DNA of 8,192 bases from Nocardioides sp. (GCA_023252065.1 JAHEXO010000067.1:1-8192), one strand, 5' to 3'. Positions 1 to 7,125 are shown, counted from the stretch's first letter. Program-made: numbers and translations. The notes: generated by a model not told the origin, from the sequence alone.

Positions 1-318
1 AAGTTCTACGCCCTGGTCATCTGGCGCACGCGGGGCGTGCTCCCCGCGATGCTCCAGCTGGTCTACCTCGGCAACGCCGAGATGTTGCGCTATGTCCCCG
101 ACGAGGCCGACCTGCTGGCCACCGAGCGCAAGGTGGAGGCCATCTGGCAGGCGATCCGGCGGGCCGAGGAGTCGGGCGACTGGCGACCCAGCCCCGGCCG
201 GCTGTGCGACTGGTGCTCCTTCCACGAGCTGTGCCCCGCCTTCGGGGGCACGCCTCCGCCGCTGCCCTCACGCGAGGGCGACAGCGGTGAGCTCACCGTC
301 GAGGACGTCGCCCCCTGA
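1..318 (+). CDS. RecB-family exonuclease (PD-(D/E)XK superfamily), C-terminal fragment
   Basis: The frame is open from base 1 to a TGA at 316-318 and gives 105 residues; the 5' part lies outside the window. The visible segment looks like the C-terminal end of the stand-alone RecB-family nucleases of actinobacteria: a hydrophobic strand/helix (YALVIW, then LQLVYLGN), a long helix (LATERKVEAIWQAI) and a cysteine cluster, C69-x2-C72-x5-C78 (codons at 205-234). In Cas4/AddB-type nucleases a C-terminal cysteine cluster like this, with one more upstream Cys, holds a 4Fe-4S cluster that stabilises the nuclease fold. The catalytic D/E-x-K residues and the fourth Cys would be upstream and cannot be checked. 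The last ~25 residues are low-complexity, rich in Pro and acidic residues. The gene converges with the response regulator, 19 bp between stop codons. Family assignment is fairly sure; the substrate is unknown. Confidence 0.8.
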   Translation, partial: KFYALVIWRTRGVLPAMLQLVYLGNAEMLRYVPDEADLLATERKVEAIWQAIRRAEESGDWRPSPGRLCDWCSFHELCPAFGGTPPPLPSREGDSGELTVEDVAP

Positions 319-337
319 GTGGGTCGGGGAGCCTTCC

Positions 338-976
338 TCACGCCCCGCCGACGCCGTTGCGCTCGGCCCACAGGGCGGCCTGCGTACGGTCCACGACGCC
401 GATCCGCTGGAAGGTCGAGGTCAGGTGCGCCTTCACGGTCCGCTCGGAGATGCCGAGCCGCCGCGCGATCTGCTTGTTGGCGAGCCCCTGTCGCACCAGC
501 GCCAGCACCTCGCTCTCCCGCGGGGTCAGCTCGGCGGCCGCGGTCGACGTCGTACGCCGAGAGCCGAGGAGCTCGCGGGCGGCGCGGGGGTTGATCGGCG
601 ACTCCCCGCGTGCCACCGCCCGGATGCCGCGCAGCACCTCGTCGGGCTCGGCGTCCTTGAGCAGGTAGCCCAGGGCTCCGGCGTCGAGCGCGCCGACTAT
701 CCGCTCCGCGTCGGAGTACGACGTCAGCACCAGCACGTCGGCCAGCTCCTCGCCGACGATGGTGCGGGTGGCGCTCACCCCGTCCACGCCGGGCATCTGC
801 AGGTCCATCAGCACCACGTCGGGGCGCAGCTCGCGGACCACCTCGACGGCCTGGGACCCGTCGGAGGCGGTGCCGACCACCTCGAGGTCGGGCTCGCCGG
901 CCAGCATCTGTGACAGCCCGGCCCGCAGCACCGCGTGGTCGTCCACGATCACCACCCGGATCGTCTCGCCCGTCAT
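338..976 (-). CDS. LuxR/NarL-family two-component response regulator
   Basis: A complete 212-residue regulator of the usual NarL/FixJ length. Residues 6-120 form the receiver: acidic pair D12-D13, phosphoacceptor D58 (VVLMD), T85 and K107 (GYLLKD), all conserved receiver positions. Residues ~148-208 form the LuxR-type helix-turn-helix (TPRESEVLALV, then the recognition region NKQIARRLGISERTVKAHL). The ATG at 974-976 overlaps the kinase stop codon (ATGA), and a GGAG at 982-985 lies 5 nt upstream, so translational coupling to the kinase is likely. Phosphorylation by that kinase should promote dimerisation and DNA binding in the cytoplasm. Targets are not shown by the sequence; autoregulation through the palindrome at 2784-2799 is a guess. 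Function class is very sure, the biological process is not known. Confidence 0.95.
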   Translation of the reverse strand: MTGETIRVVIVDDHAVLRAGLSQMLAGEPDLEVVGTASDGSQAVEVVRELRPDVVLMDLQMPGVDGVSATRTIVGEELADVLVLTSYSDAERIVGALDAGALGYLLKDAEPDEVLRGIRAVARGESPINPRAARELLGSRRTTSTAAAELTPRESEVLALVRQGLANKQIARRLGISERTVKAHLTSTFQRIGVVDRTQAALWAERNGVGGA

Positions 977-2263
977 CTGCGCTCCACCACCATTCTCACC
1001 GTCGTCCCGACACCAGGAGCCGACTCCACCCGGACCCTGCCACCGCCGTCCTCGACCAGGCTCTGCAGCCCCCGCAGACCGTAGGAGCCCTCACGCCGGA
1101 CGGCCTCGGGGTCGAAGCCGACCCCGTCGTCGCGCACCAGCAGCCGGAAGGATCGCTCGTCACCGGTGACCTCCACCGTGAGGTGCTCGGCGTGCGCGTG
1201 GCGGACCGCGTTGCGGATCGCCTCCTGGGCCACCCGCCAGAGCAGAGTCACGACCTGCTCGGGCGCGTCCTCGATGCCGGCCACCGCCACCGATGCCTCC
1301 ACCCCGGCTCCGGCTGCCTGCGCCGTGAGGTCCTCGAGCGCCGCCGCCAGCCCGGCGGCGTTCAGCCCGGGCGGGTGGATCTCGACCAGCAGGGACCGCA
1401 ACTGCCGCAGGCTGCGGCGTACGGCCTCACCGGAGCGCAGCAGGTCGCGGCGCACAGGCTCGGGCACGCCGTCCTCGCGGGCCGTCGCGGTCAGGGCGAA
1501 CGCCGTGCCGGCGAGCTCCTGGACGACCCCGTCGTGCAGGTCGCGGGCGATCCGGCGACGCTCGGCCTCCGAGGCGTCCATGGCTCGGACCATCAGGCGC
1601 TCGCGCGCGCGAGGCGTGGGTGAGCCGCAGCGTGAGCAGCCCGATCAGTGGCAGCCCGATCAGCAGCACGGCGGCCAGGGCCCCCGTCGTGATCCGGCGG
1701 AACGGCGTGAGCACCTGAGCCGCGCGGGCCTTCACCGTCGCCATGGAGTAGTAGGCCTCGAACAGCAGCGGCTCACCATCGGGAGCGTCGATCCGGGTGT
1801 AGACCTCGAGGAGGCCGTCATCCTCGGTCTCGAACTTGTTCTCCTGGCGCCGGAGGTCGGAGACCCCGCCCTCGGTGTTGCCCTGACGGAGCACGTGGAG
1901 CTGCTCGTCGTCGAGAGTGAACCTCTTGCCGATCAGCTGGGTCTCGTCGCTGTAGACGACCGTGCCGTCACCGCGCCAGATCTTGATCCGGCGTACGTCG
2001 CCGACCATCAGCCGGTCGAGCACCTCGCGGTCGAACCGGTCGATCGCGCCGGGGTCGCTGTCCACGAGCCCCTCCGGGATCGCCGGCTCGGCCACCGAGT
2101 GCGCGAGGAGGTCGGTGGTGACCCGGGCGTCCGCCACCGCCTCCGACCGGGCAGCACGCTCGGAGAACACCCCGGTCGCCCACCAGGTGGCGGCGAACAG
2201 CAGCAGCGTGGCGACCAGGAACTGCACGAGCGGGCTGGTCCAGGGTCGGCGCAGCGCTCTCAC
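973..2263 (-). CDS. Membrane sensor histidine kinase (NarL/DesK type), frameshifted in this sequence
   Basis: Two overlapping open frames together encode one kinase of about 430 residues. The first, from GTG at 2263, carries TM1 (~11-31), an extracytoplasmic sensor region (~32-190; RIKIWRGDGTVVYSDE resembles Cache-like sensor domains) and TM2 (~191-213), then leaves the family pattern after LTHASRA and runs out of frame to 1427. The second, a frame away, resumes as RERLMVRAMDAS and gives the HisKA_3 helix with phosphoacceptor His (RDLHDG, ~H244) and the HATPase_c domain (N box EAIRNAVRHA, DDGVGF, glycine-rich GSYGLRGL), ending at 973. The break falls at (CG)5, 1602-1611; one more CG would join the frames exactly. 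The start is the only suitable in-frame one before TM1; AAGGAG at 2277-2282 is 13 nt away, longer than usual. The stop overlaps the regulator's ATG. It may be a sequencing error, a real null mutation or a phase-variable site. Confidence 0.85.
1602..1611. repeat. (CG)5 dinucleotide tract at the kinase frame break
   Basis: The + strand reads t-(cg)5-a here, inside the linker between TM2 and the kinase dimerisation helix. It is exactly where the membrane/sensor frame and the catalytic frame must be joined. Gaining one CG unit (or losing one base) restores an uninterrupted linker, RLTHASRARERLMVRAMDAS. Dinucleotide tracts are prone to slippage during replication and GC-rich ones also cause base-calling and assembly errors, so both explanations are open. 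Confidence 0.75.
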
Positions 2264-2276
2264 GGGGCACTCACGG

Positions 2277-2282
2277 CTCCTT
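2277..2282 (-). promoter_or_regulatory. Candidate Shine-Dalgarno of the kinase gene
   Basis: Reads AAGGAG on the - strand, the only good ribosome-binding match in the 50-bp gap after the secreted-protein gene. It is 13 nt from the GTG at 2263, longer than the usual 5-9 nt. A nearer GTG at 2272-2274 is in another frame and meets a stop after three more codons, so the GTG at 2263 remains the best start. Confidence 0.4.
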
Positions 2283-2313
2283 CCCGGCTCGTGGGTCGGG
2301 AGAGCCCACCCGG

Positions 2314-2712
2314 CTAGAGGGCGATGGTCCCACGGCACACCTGGCCGGTGGCGCGGCGTTCGGCACGGAACGTGAAGGGGTCGGTGCCGGCGAGGTCGGT
2401 CATCCGGCGATGGACGCTGAACGAGCCGCTGGTGCCGGCCGTCTTCGAGGCACCCTTGCTGGAGAGGCTCCCGTCGTGCTTGATCGTCCAGTCCCACACC
2501 TGGCCGGACCGGTTGCTGTCGACCTCGGCCTCGAGCTCGATCCGCCCGTCGTCGGGCTTGACCTTGAGCTTCCAGGTCGGCGAGCCCGTGCAGCCACCGT
2601 GGGCGCGAACGGCGTCCCCGCCGCCGTGGGAGGCGAGCGCCGGCGCCGTCGCCGCCAGCGGTGCGGCCAGGGCGGTCAGGGCGAGTGCGGCCAGGGCGAG
2701 ACGGGTGCGCAT
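2314..2712 (-). CDS. Small secreted protein with signal peptide and two cysteines, family unknown
   Basis: A complete 132-residue protein. Residues 1-27 form a classical Sec signal peptide: basic MRTR, a long Ala/Leu core, and a cleavage site after ALA (before S28-HGGG). The mature ~105 residues hold two cysteines, C41 and C126, one near each end, which suggests one disulfide closing a small extracellular domain. The middle is rich in alternating beta-like segments (WKLKVKP, RIELEAEVD, VWDWTIKHDG, SGSFSVHRR, PFTFRAERR), consistent with a beta-sandwich. No lipobox, catalytic motif or membrane anchor is visible. The ATG is well supported by GGAGGAG 6 nt upstream. The kinase gene starts 50 bp downstream on the same strand, so the two are likely co-transcribed; an accessory or ligand-binding role for the sensor is only an inference. 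I recall similar unnamed proteins in actinobacteria but cannot name the family. Confidence 0.8.
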   Translation of the reverse strand: MRTRLALAALALTALAAPLAATAPALASHGGGDAVRAHGGCTGSPTWKLKVKPDDGRIELEAEVDSNRSGQVWDWTIKHDGSLSSKGASKTAGTSGSFSVHRRMTDLAGTDPFTFRAERRATGQVCRGTIAL

Positions 2713-2718
2713 GAGGGG

Positions 2719-2725
2719 CTCCTCC
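2719..2725 (-). promoter_or_regulatory. Shine-Dalgarno site of the secreted-protein gene
   Basis: Reads GGAGGAG on the - strand, 6 nt before the ATG at 2710-2712. It is the best ribosome-binding site in the window and fixes the start of the secreted protein, suggesting efficient translation. Confidence 0.8.
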
Positions 2726-2748
2726 GGTGGGTCATCGAGACGGTCTGT

Positions 2749-2766
2749 GGTGACTCCAGGATCACC
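2749..2766 (-). promoter_or_regulatory. Small inverted repeat in the leader of the secreted-protein operon
   Basis: GGTGA and TCACC (2749-2753 and 2762-2766) are perfect inverted arms separated by 8 nt, within the non-coding leader upstream of the secreted-protein ATG. It could form a short RNA hairpin or be half of a protein-binding site. With only 5 bp of stem, chance occurrence in GC-rich DNA is quite possible. Confidence 0.25.
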
Positions 2767-2783
2767 GCGGACAGGTCGGACCC

Positions 2784-2799
2784 ACCATTGGCCACTGGT
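2784..2799. promoter_or_regulatory. 16-bp imperfect palindrome, candidate operator
   Basis: The + strand reads ACCATTGGCCACTGGT; 14 of 16 positions match its own reverse complement, with one symmetrical pair mismatched. It has no unpaired centre, so it suits a dimeric DNA-binding protein better than an RNA hairpin. It starts one base beyond the HAD stop codon (2801-2803) and lies 71-87 bp upstream of the secreted-protein ATG, a sensible place for an operator of the secreted protein-kinase-regulator operon. No convincing -35/-10 pair is visible around it, and the bound protein is unknown. Confidence 0.4.
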
Positions 2800-2800
2800 A

Positions 2801-3571
2801 CTACGACCCGGGCGCGCCTGGGCCGGGCAGCAGGCTGTCGGCCGTGAGCCCGGCGAGGTCGTCGACGATGACGGTCCGTGGTCCCGGCGTGACGCGCACG
2901 TGGAGCGGCACGCACAGGACCCGGCAGCCGGCGGCCTCGGCAGAGGTCACGCCGGTCGGTGAGTCCTCGATCGCGAGGCAGTCGGACGCCAGGACGTCGA
3001 GCAGGCGGGCCGCGGTCAGATAGGGCTCCGGATGGGGCTTGCCGTTGTCGACGGTGTCGCCGGTGACCACCGCGGCGAAGGTGTCGTCCGGCAGCCCGGC
3101 CAGGATCGGCTCGACCAGCCGGGTGTAGGACATCGTGACCAGCGCGCAGGGCACCCCGGCCTGACGCAGCGACTCGATCAGCTCGCGCGCACCCGGCCGC
3201 CACGGCACCTCGCGCCGTACGCTCGCGACGACGTCGTCGAGCAGCTCCTCGACGATCTGCTCGGGAGATACGTCGATCCCCAGGCGGTCTTGCAGGTAGC
3301 GGCCCGAGACCAGCAGGTCGTTGCCGACGAGCCGCAGCGCGTCCTCCTGGGTCCAGGTGCCGCCGTGGCGCTCGGCGAGGGCGAACTCCGCCTCGATCCA
3401 GGCGGGCTCGGTGTCGACCAGGGTGCCGTCCATGTCCCACAGCACGGCGGCGAACGACGAGAGTGGGCGCTGGTGTTCATCAGCGGCCCGCTCACCTGCG
3501 AGCCCACGGGGTCCGGCGGTGCTCAGAGCATCCACCGCGACGTCCCGAGCCGTGTCGGTATGACTGTCCAT
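2801..3571 (-). CDS. HAD superfamily phosphatase/phosphomutase-like hydrolase, subfamily IA
   Basis: 256 residues from the ATG at 3569-3571. All four HAD motifs are present: motif I D46-M-D48-G-T-L-V (nucleophile D46, general acid/base D48), motif II T146 (ALVTMS), motif III K178 (NGKPHPEPY) and motif IV E202-D203 (IEDSPTG). A helical cap sits between motifs I and II, as in phosphoglycolate phosphatase and beta-phosphoglucomutase relatives; the motifs do not fix the substrate. A ~40-residue polar extension precedes motif I. The frame stays open further upstream to 3634, but the ATG is preferred because that extra part is basic and proline-rich without family resemblance; no strong Shine-Dalgarno site is seen. 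A GTG at 3533-3535 is a shorter alternative. The gene lies 69 bp after the cyclase and ends 88 bp before the secreted-protein gene. Soluble, cytoplasmic. Confidence 0.88.
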   Translation of the reverse strand: MDSHTDTARDVAVDALSTAGPRGLAGERAADEHQRPLSSFAAVLWDMDGTLVDTEPAWIEAEFALAERHGGTWTQEDALRLVGNDLLVSGRYLQDRLGIDVSPEQIVEELLDDVVASVRREVPWRPGARELIESLRQAGVPCALVTMSYTRLVEPILAGLPDDTFAAVVTGDTVDNGKPHPEPYLTAARLLDVLASDCLAIEDSPTGVTSAEAAGCRVLCVPLHVRVTPGPRTVIVDDLAGLTADSLLPGPGAPGS

Positions 3572-3582
3572 GTGACTATCCA
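3561..3582. repeat. Short direct repeat across the HAD start codon
   Basis: TGACTGTCCA (3561-3570) and TGACTATCCA (3573-3582) differ at one base and are 12 bp apart, about one helical turn. The HAD start codon lies at the junction. It could be an old 12-bp tandem duplication (translated, it yields DSHMDSHT if the frame is read upstream) or a pair of binding half-sites. Confidence 0.4.
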
Positions 3583-3587
3583 GCCTA
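3582..3587 (-). promoter_or_regulatory. Possible -10 element for the HAD gene
   Basis: TAGGCT on the - strand fits the TAnnnT pattern of actinobacterial -10 elements and ends 10 nt before the ATG at 3571. A transcript from it would start about 3 nt before the ATG, nearly leaderless, which would fit the lack of a ribosome-binding site. No matching -35 element is visible, so the call is weak. Confidence 0.22.
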
Positions 3588-3620
3588 GGGGGCAGGGGGC
3601 GTTGCCTGGCCACCACCGTG

Positions 3621-3635
3621 CGTGGAACGACCACG
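3621..3635 (-). terminator. Weak hairpin after the cyclase gene
   Basis: CGTGG-TCGTT-CCACG on the - strand is a perfect 5-bp stem with a 5-nt loop, starting 6 bases past the cyclase stop codon; an overlapping fold, CCGTG with CACGG, is also possible. No U tract follows. It may attenuate or end the cyclase transcript, but GC-rich DNA produces such stems often. Confidence 0.28.
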
Positions 3636-3640
3636 GCGCC

Positions 3641-6600
3641 TCACGCCCGAACGTTCTCCTGCAAGAGGCGAGTCAGCAGTCCCCTGGCATCGAGTCCTTG
3701 CAGGTATGCACGAGCGGTCTCCACTGCGCCTTCGGGTACCAGCTCCACCGGCAGCACGGCCACCGCGTCGAGCGTCATCAGCGCGTGGGTGAACGGGTCC
3801 CCTACGGCGAGGCGGGCCGCCAGCAGGCTGTCGTAGGCGTTCGCCGCCTCGGTGGCGTTGCCGTCGAGGGCGGCGACGCCCGCCTCCAACGCAAGCCTGG
3901 CCGCGGCGGCCCAACGTCGTTCGTCCGGCGGCATGGCCTCGAGCGCTGCCCGGGCCCTGCCGACGTCCCCCAACCACAAGGCGGCCCGCGCCGCGCACCA
4001 GGCGGCGGACCCGCTGTTGGGCCCCAATGGCTCCAGGCCGACCGCAGCCATGGCTTCGTCGTAGGCGCCCGTCAGATCGCCGGCGGTCAGCCGGACAACC
4101 GCAGAGACCCTGTCGTACCAGGCGCGCATAGTGCGGTCGCCGTCCTCGGTGCCGAGCCTGCCCACCTGGTCGAGGGTGGCGCGGGCCAGGGCTCGGTCCC
4201 CTCGGTAGGCGGCGAGCAACGCGATGTCGAGGCGTAGTGGCTCGGCCACCGTCTCCGGCAGGGCCGGCCGGTCCAGGAGCTCGGCGAGCAGCCCGTCGGC
4301 CTGCTCCCAGGCACCGGTCTCCACTGCGAACTCCACTGCGTTGGCGGAGGCGATGACCTCGGGGCGGCCCAGACCGCCCCGGTGGGCGACCGAGGCGGCC
4401 TCGAGGGACTGCTCGAACGCGTCGGTCCACTCCTCGGCCTCGAGCGACATCGCGACCAGCACGTTGGCCGCGGTCCGCAGGTCGTTCTCCTCGCCCGCGA
4501 CCGCGAGCAGCCCACGACGCAGCACCATCGACTCGCGGCGGCGTCCGAGGAGTGCGAGCACGGAAGGCAGGATGGAGATCGTGCGCTGGAAGCGGTCCCA
4601 CGCCCCGGACCGCTCGAACCCGGCCAGCGCGCGGTCGATCCGGGTCAGGCAGGTCGCGAAGTCGCCGTCGATGTAGGCCAGAAAACCCAGGACGAAGTCA
4701 TAGGAGGCGCGAGCCAGCACGTCGGTGGAGTCACCCAGCCGTTCTCCCATTGCGTCGGCCAGCGAACGCATCTCCACAATCAGGTCCATCTCGCTCAACG
4801 CTTCGCCGAGCAGGCCCATCGCCACGACTTCAGCGGTGATGTCGCCCGTCGCGCGCAACACCTCGATCGCCTCCCGGCCGTAGGCGAGCCGGCTGTCGTA
4901 CTGCAGGGCGTCCTGCGCGGCGCGGGCTGCCTGCTGCAACAGATCGGCGCGCTCGTGACCGGCAAGGGTGATCTGCAAGGCCTGCTCGGCGAAGACCAGC
5001 GCCTGCTCCGGCGACCCCAGGGACGTGGCTCGTTCGCTGGCCTGCTGCAGCCAATCCCGCGCTCGAGCCGCCAGGGCGTCGGCGTCGGGTCCGGCTGGGG
5101 TCGCGCGGAGCGCCTCGAGGTAGTGCGCGGCCACCGCCCCGGCGAGCTCTTCGTCGTCGGCCGCCTCCAGGTGGTGAGCCACCGCGAGGTGCCCCCTGCG
5201 CCGGTTGGACTTGGCGAGCATGCCGTAGGCGACCTCACGGATGATCGCCTGCAGGAACGCGTACTGCCCGCGCTCCGGTGACCGTGGGTCGGCCTCGCGC
5301 ACAAGGAACTCACGGCGTGACAGGTCGTGCAGCCTGGGTACGAGCCCCGTGGTGGCCATGCCCGTCACCGCCGACAGCGCCTCCAGCGTGAAGCTCTTGC
5401 CGAGCACGGCGGCGTCCTGCAGCAGCGCTCGGTCCTCGGCCCCGAGGTCGTCCAGGCGTGAGGCGACCAGCGCCTGCAGCGTCTCCGGCACGTCGAGTTC
5501 ACCGAGGTCGCCGACGAGCTCGTAGGTGCCGTCGACCAAGCGCAGCACGCCGCGGTCGGCCAGCATCCGGATCGTCTCCACCGCGTAGAGAGGCATGCCC
5601 TCGGCGCGGGTGACGATCCGCGACACCGCTCCTGCCGCGGCGTCCGGCACCATGCCGGACACGAGCTCGGACATCGCGTCGTCCTGGAGGGGCTCGAGGT
5701 GCAGTGACAAGAAGCTGCGGGTGCCCACACCCCAGCTGGGCCGGCGGTCGGTGAGCTCGGGACGAGCCAGCGTGACGATGAAGATCGGCTTGGTGCGCGA
5801 CCACTCCATGAGCGACTCGATGAAGTCCAGCAGCCCGGCATCCGCCCACTGCAGGTCCTCGAACACCAACGCGACCGTGCCCGCGTCGCTGATCCGCTCG
5901 AAGAAGGTCCGCCAGGCGGCGAACAGCTCCTCCCGCCCACCGGCCGGACGGTCGTCCAGCCCCAACAGGAATGCCAGTCCCGGCTCGAGCCAACGACGCT
6001 CCTCCTCCGACGGCACGTGCTGGGCTACGGACGCGGTCAGCTTGGCGCGCGACACTCCGGGCGGGTCGGTCTCGGCGATGCCGGCCCGCATGCGCACCAT
6101 CTCGCCCAACGCCCAGAACGTGATGCCGTCGCCGTAGGAGGGGCACCGGCCGCGGTGCCACCAGACGGTCTCGGTCAGCCCGTCGGCGTACTTCAGCAGC
6201 TCCCACGACAGGCGGGACTTGCCGATGCCACCGATCCCGATCACCGAGACAGCCCGCGCTCTGCCCTCGCGGCCGGTGACGTGCAGCATCTCCTTGAGCA
6301 TCCGCAGCTCTTCGGCCCTGCCGACGAACGGCGGCTCGACCACCATTCTGTTCGCACCGAGCCGCTGGGCCACGACCCGCAGCGCCCGCCAGGCCCGGAC
6401 CGGCTCCTCCTTCCCCTTCAGTGTCAGCTCACCGGCGCTTACGAACGCGATCGCGCCGGACGCCGCCCGGACGGTCGCCTCACCGACCAGCACTGACCCG
6501 GGGTCCGCTGCGGACTGCAGCCGTGCAGCGGTGTTGACTGTGTCACCGGTGACCATGCCCTGGTGGTCGATGGCCTGGGCCGTGGCCGCCTCGCCGGTGA

Positions 6601-7120
6601 CCACGCCGCACCGGGCCTGCAGTTGCGCGCCGACCGACTCACCCAGGGCGGCCACCGCGTCGACGAGCTCCAGGGCGGACCGGACGGCGCGCTCGGCATC
6701 GTCCTCGTGGGTGACCGGGGTGCCCCACACCGCCATCACCGCGTCGCCGATGAACTTCTCGACCACGCCGCCGTGGCGCTCGATCACCGTTTGGGCGGTC
6801 TCGAAGTACGAGTCGAGCAGGGTACGCACGTCTTCGGCGTCCCGCTGCTCCGACAAGGTGGTGAACCCGACCAGGTCGAGGAAGAGGACCGACACCAACC
6901 GTCGCTCCTTGGTCGAGGCCCCCGCGCCGCCCGTCGCCTCGTGAACCGGTGGCGAGTCGGCATCGCGGGCCACCAGGGCGCTGCCGCACTCGCCGCAGAA
7001 CTTGCCGGCAGCCGGGTTGGCCGCACCACACTCCGGACACGTGCGGGCCAGCGGCTTCCCGCACTCCAGGCAGAACTTGCGCCCAGCCTCGTTCCCGGTC
7101 CCGCACGCTTCGCAGTTCAC
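3641..7120 (-). CDS. Zinc-ribbon / class III adenylate cyclase / AAA ATPase / TPR multidomain protein
   Basis: 1159 residues from the GTG at 7118-7120. Two zinc ribbons come first (C3, C6, C17, C20 and C28, C31, C42, C45, each C-x2-C-x10-C-x2-C). A class III cyclase domain follows (~73-250) with metal ligands D82 and D126, adenine-selecting K122 and D193, and transition-state N196 and R200, so active cAMP formation from ATP is expected. Next is a predicted ATPase (~265-620): Walker A G295-x4-G-K301-S302 and Walker B with D422 (ALVFEDLQWAD), as in STAND/MalT-like regulators. The rest (~680-1159) is helical, Ala/Leu-rich and TPR-like. No membrane segment is seen, so it is probably cytoplasmic. 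This order is known in actinobacterial cyclase/ATPase proteins; the stimulus is unknown. GAGAGGG 5 nt upstream and family resemblance beginning at MNCEACG support the GTG over an ATG at 7189. Confidence 0.93.
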   Translation of the reverse strand: MNCEACGTGNEAGRKFCLECGKPLARTCPECGAANPAAGKFCGECGSALVARDADSPPVHEATGGAGASTKERRLVSVLFLDLVGFTTLSEQRDAEDVRTLLDSYFETAQTVIERHGGVVEKFIGDAVMAVWGTPVTHEDDAERAVRSALELVDAVAALGESVGAQLQARCGVVTGEAATAQAIDHQGMVTGDTVNTAARLQSAADPGSVLVGEATVRAASGAIAFVSAGELTLKGKEEPVRAWRALRVVAQRLGANRMVVEPPFVGRAEELRMLKEMLHVTGREGRARAVSVIGIGGIGKSRLSWELLKYADGLTETVWWHRGRCPSYGDGITFWALGEMVRMRAGIAETDPPGVSRAKLTASVAQHVPSEEERRWLEPGLAFLLGLDDRPAGGREELFAAWRTFFERISDAGTVALVFEDLQWADAGLLDFIESLMEWSRTKPIFIVTLARPELTDRRPSWGVGTRSFLSLHLEPLQDDAMSELVSGMVPDAAAGAVSRIVTRAEGMPLYAVETIRMLADRGVLRLVDGTYELVGDLGELDVPETLQALVASRLDDLGAEDRALLQDAAVLGKSFTLEALSAVTGMATTGLVPRLHDLSRREFLVREADPRSPERGQYAFLQAIIREVAYGMLAKSNRRRGHLAVAHHLEAADDEELAGAVAAHYLEALRATPAGPDADALAARARDWLQQASERATSLGSPEQALVFAEQALQITLAGHERADLLQQAARAAQDALQYDSRLAYGREAIEVLRATGDITAEVVAMGLLGEALSEMDLIVEMRSLADAMGERLGDSTDVLARASYDFVLGFLAYIDGDFATCLTRIDRALAGFERSGAWDRFQRTISILPSVLALLGRRRESMVLRRGLLAVAGEENDLRTAANVLVAMSLEAEEWTDAFEQSLEAASVAHRGGLGRPEVIASANAVEFAVETGAWEQADGLLAELLDRPALPETVAEPLRLDIALLAAYRGDRALARATLDQVGRLGTEDGDRTMRAWYDRVSAVVRLTAGDLTGAYDEAMAAVGLEPLGPNSGSAAWCAARAALWLGDVGRARAALEAMPPDERRWAAAARLALEAGVAALDGNATEAANAYDSLLAARLAVGDPFTHALMTLDAVAVLPVELVPEGAVETARAYLQGLDARGLLTRLLQENVRA

Positions 7121-7125
7121 GGACG

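Noticed and set aside
326..339. Possible terminator between the two convergent genes
   Set aside because: Only a 5-bp stem with a G-T pair on one strand, broken on the other, and no T tract; too weak to call although termination is expected here.
92..913. Long + strand open frame (273 codons) opposite the response regulator
   Set aside because: It is antisense to a clear receiver/LuxR gene and overlaps the RecB-family gene; its product is low-complexity Arg/Gly/His/Asp-rich, as expected of a GC-rich shadow frame.
1166..2317. Long + strand open frame (383 codons) opposite the kinase
   Set aside because: No recognisable domain, biased composition, and entirely opposite a kinase with conserved motifs; a codon-bias shadow.
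2264..2497. Upstream extension of the kinase frame
   Set aside because: The frame is open to 2497 but runs through the end of the secreted-protein gene and gives Arg/Pro-rich sequence unlike a kinase N-terminus; GTG at 2263 just before TM1 is a better start.
3587..3601. Two runs of five G near the HAD gene
   Set aside because: Only two G runs are close together, not enough for a convincing G-quadruplex; ordinary for this base composition.
3032..4237. Long + strand open frame (401 codons) across the HAD and cyclase genes
   Set aside because: It spans two well-supported genes and their gap, without ribosome-binding site or domain; shadow frame.
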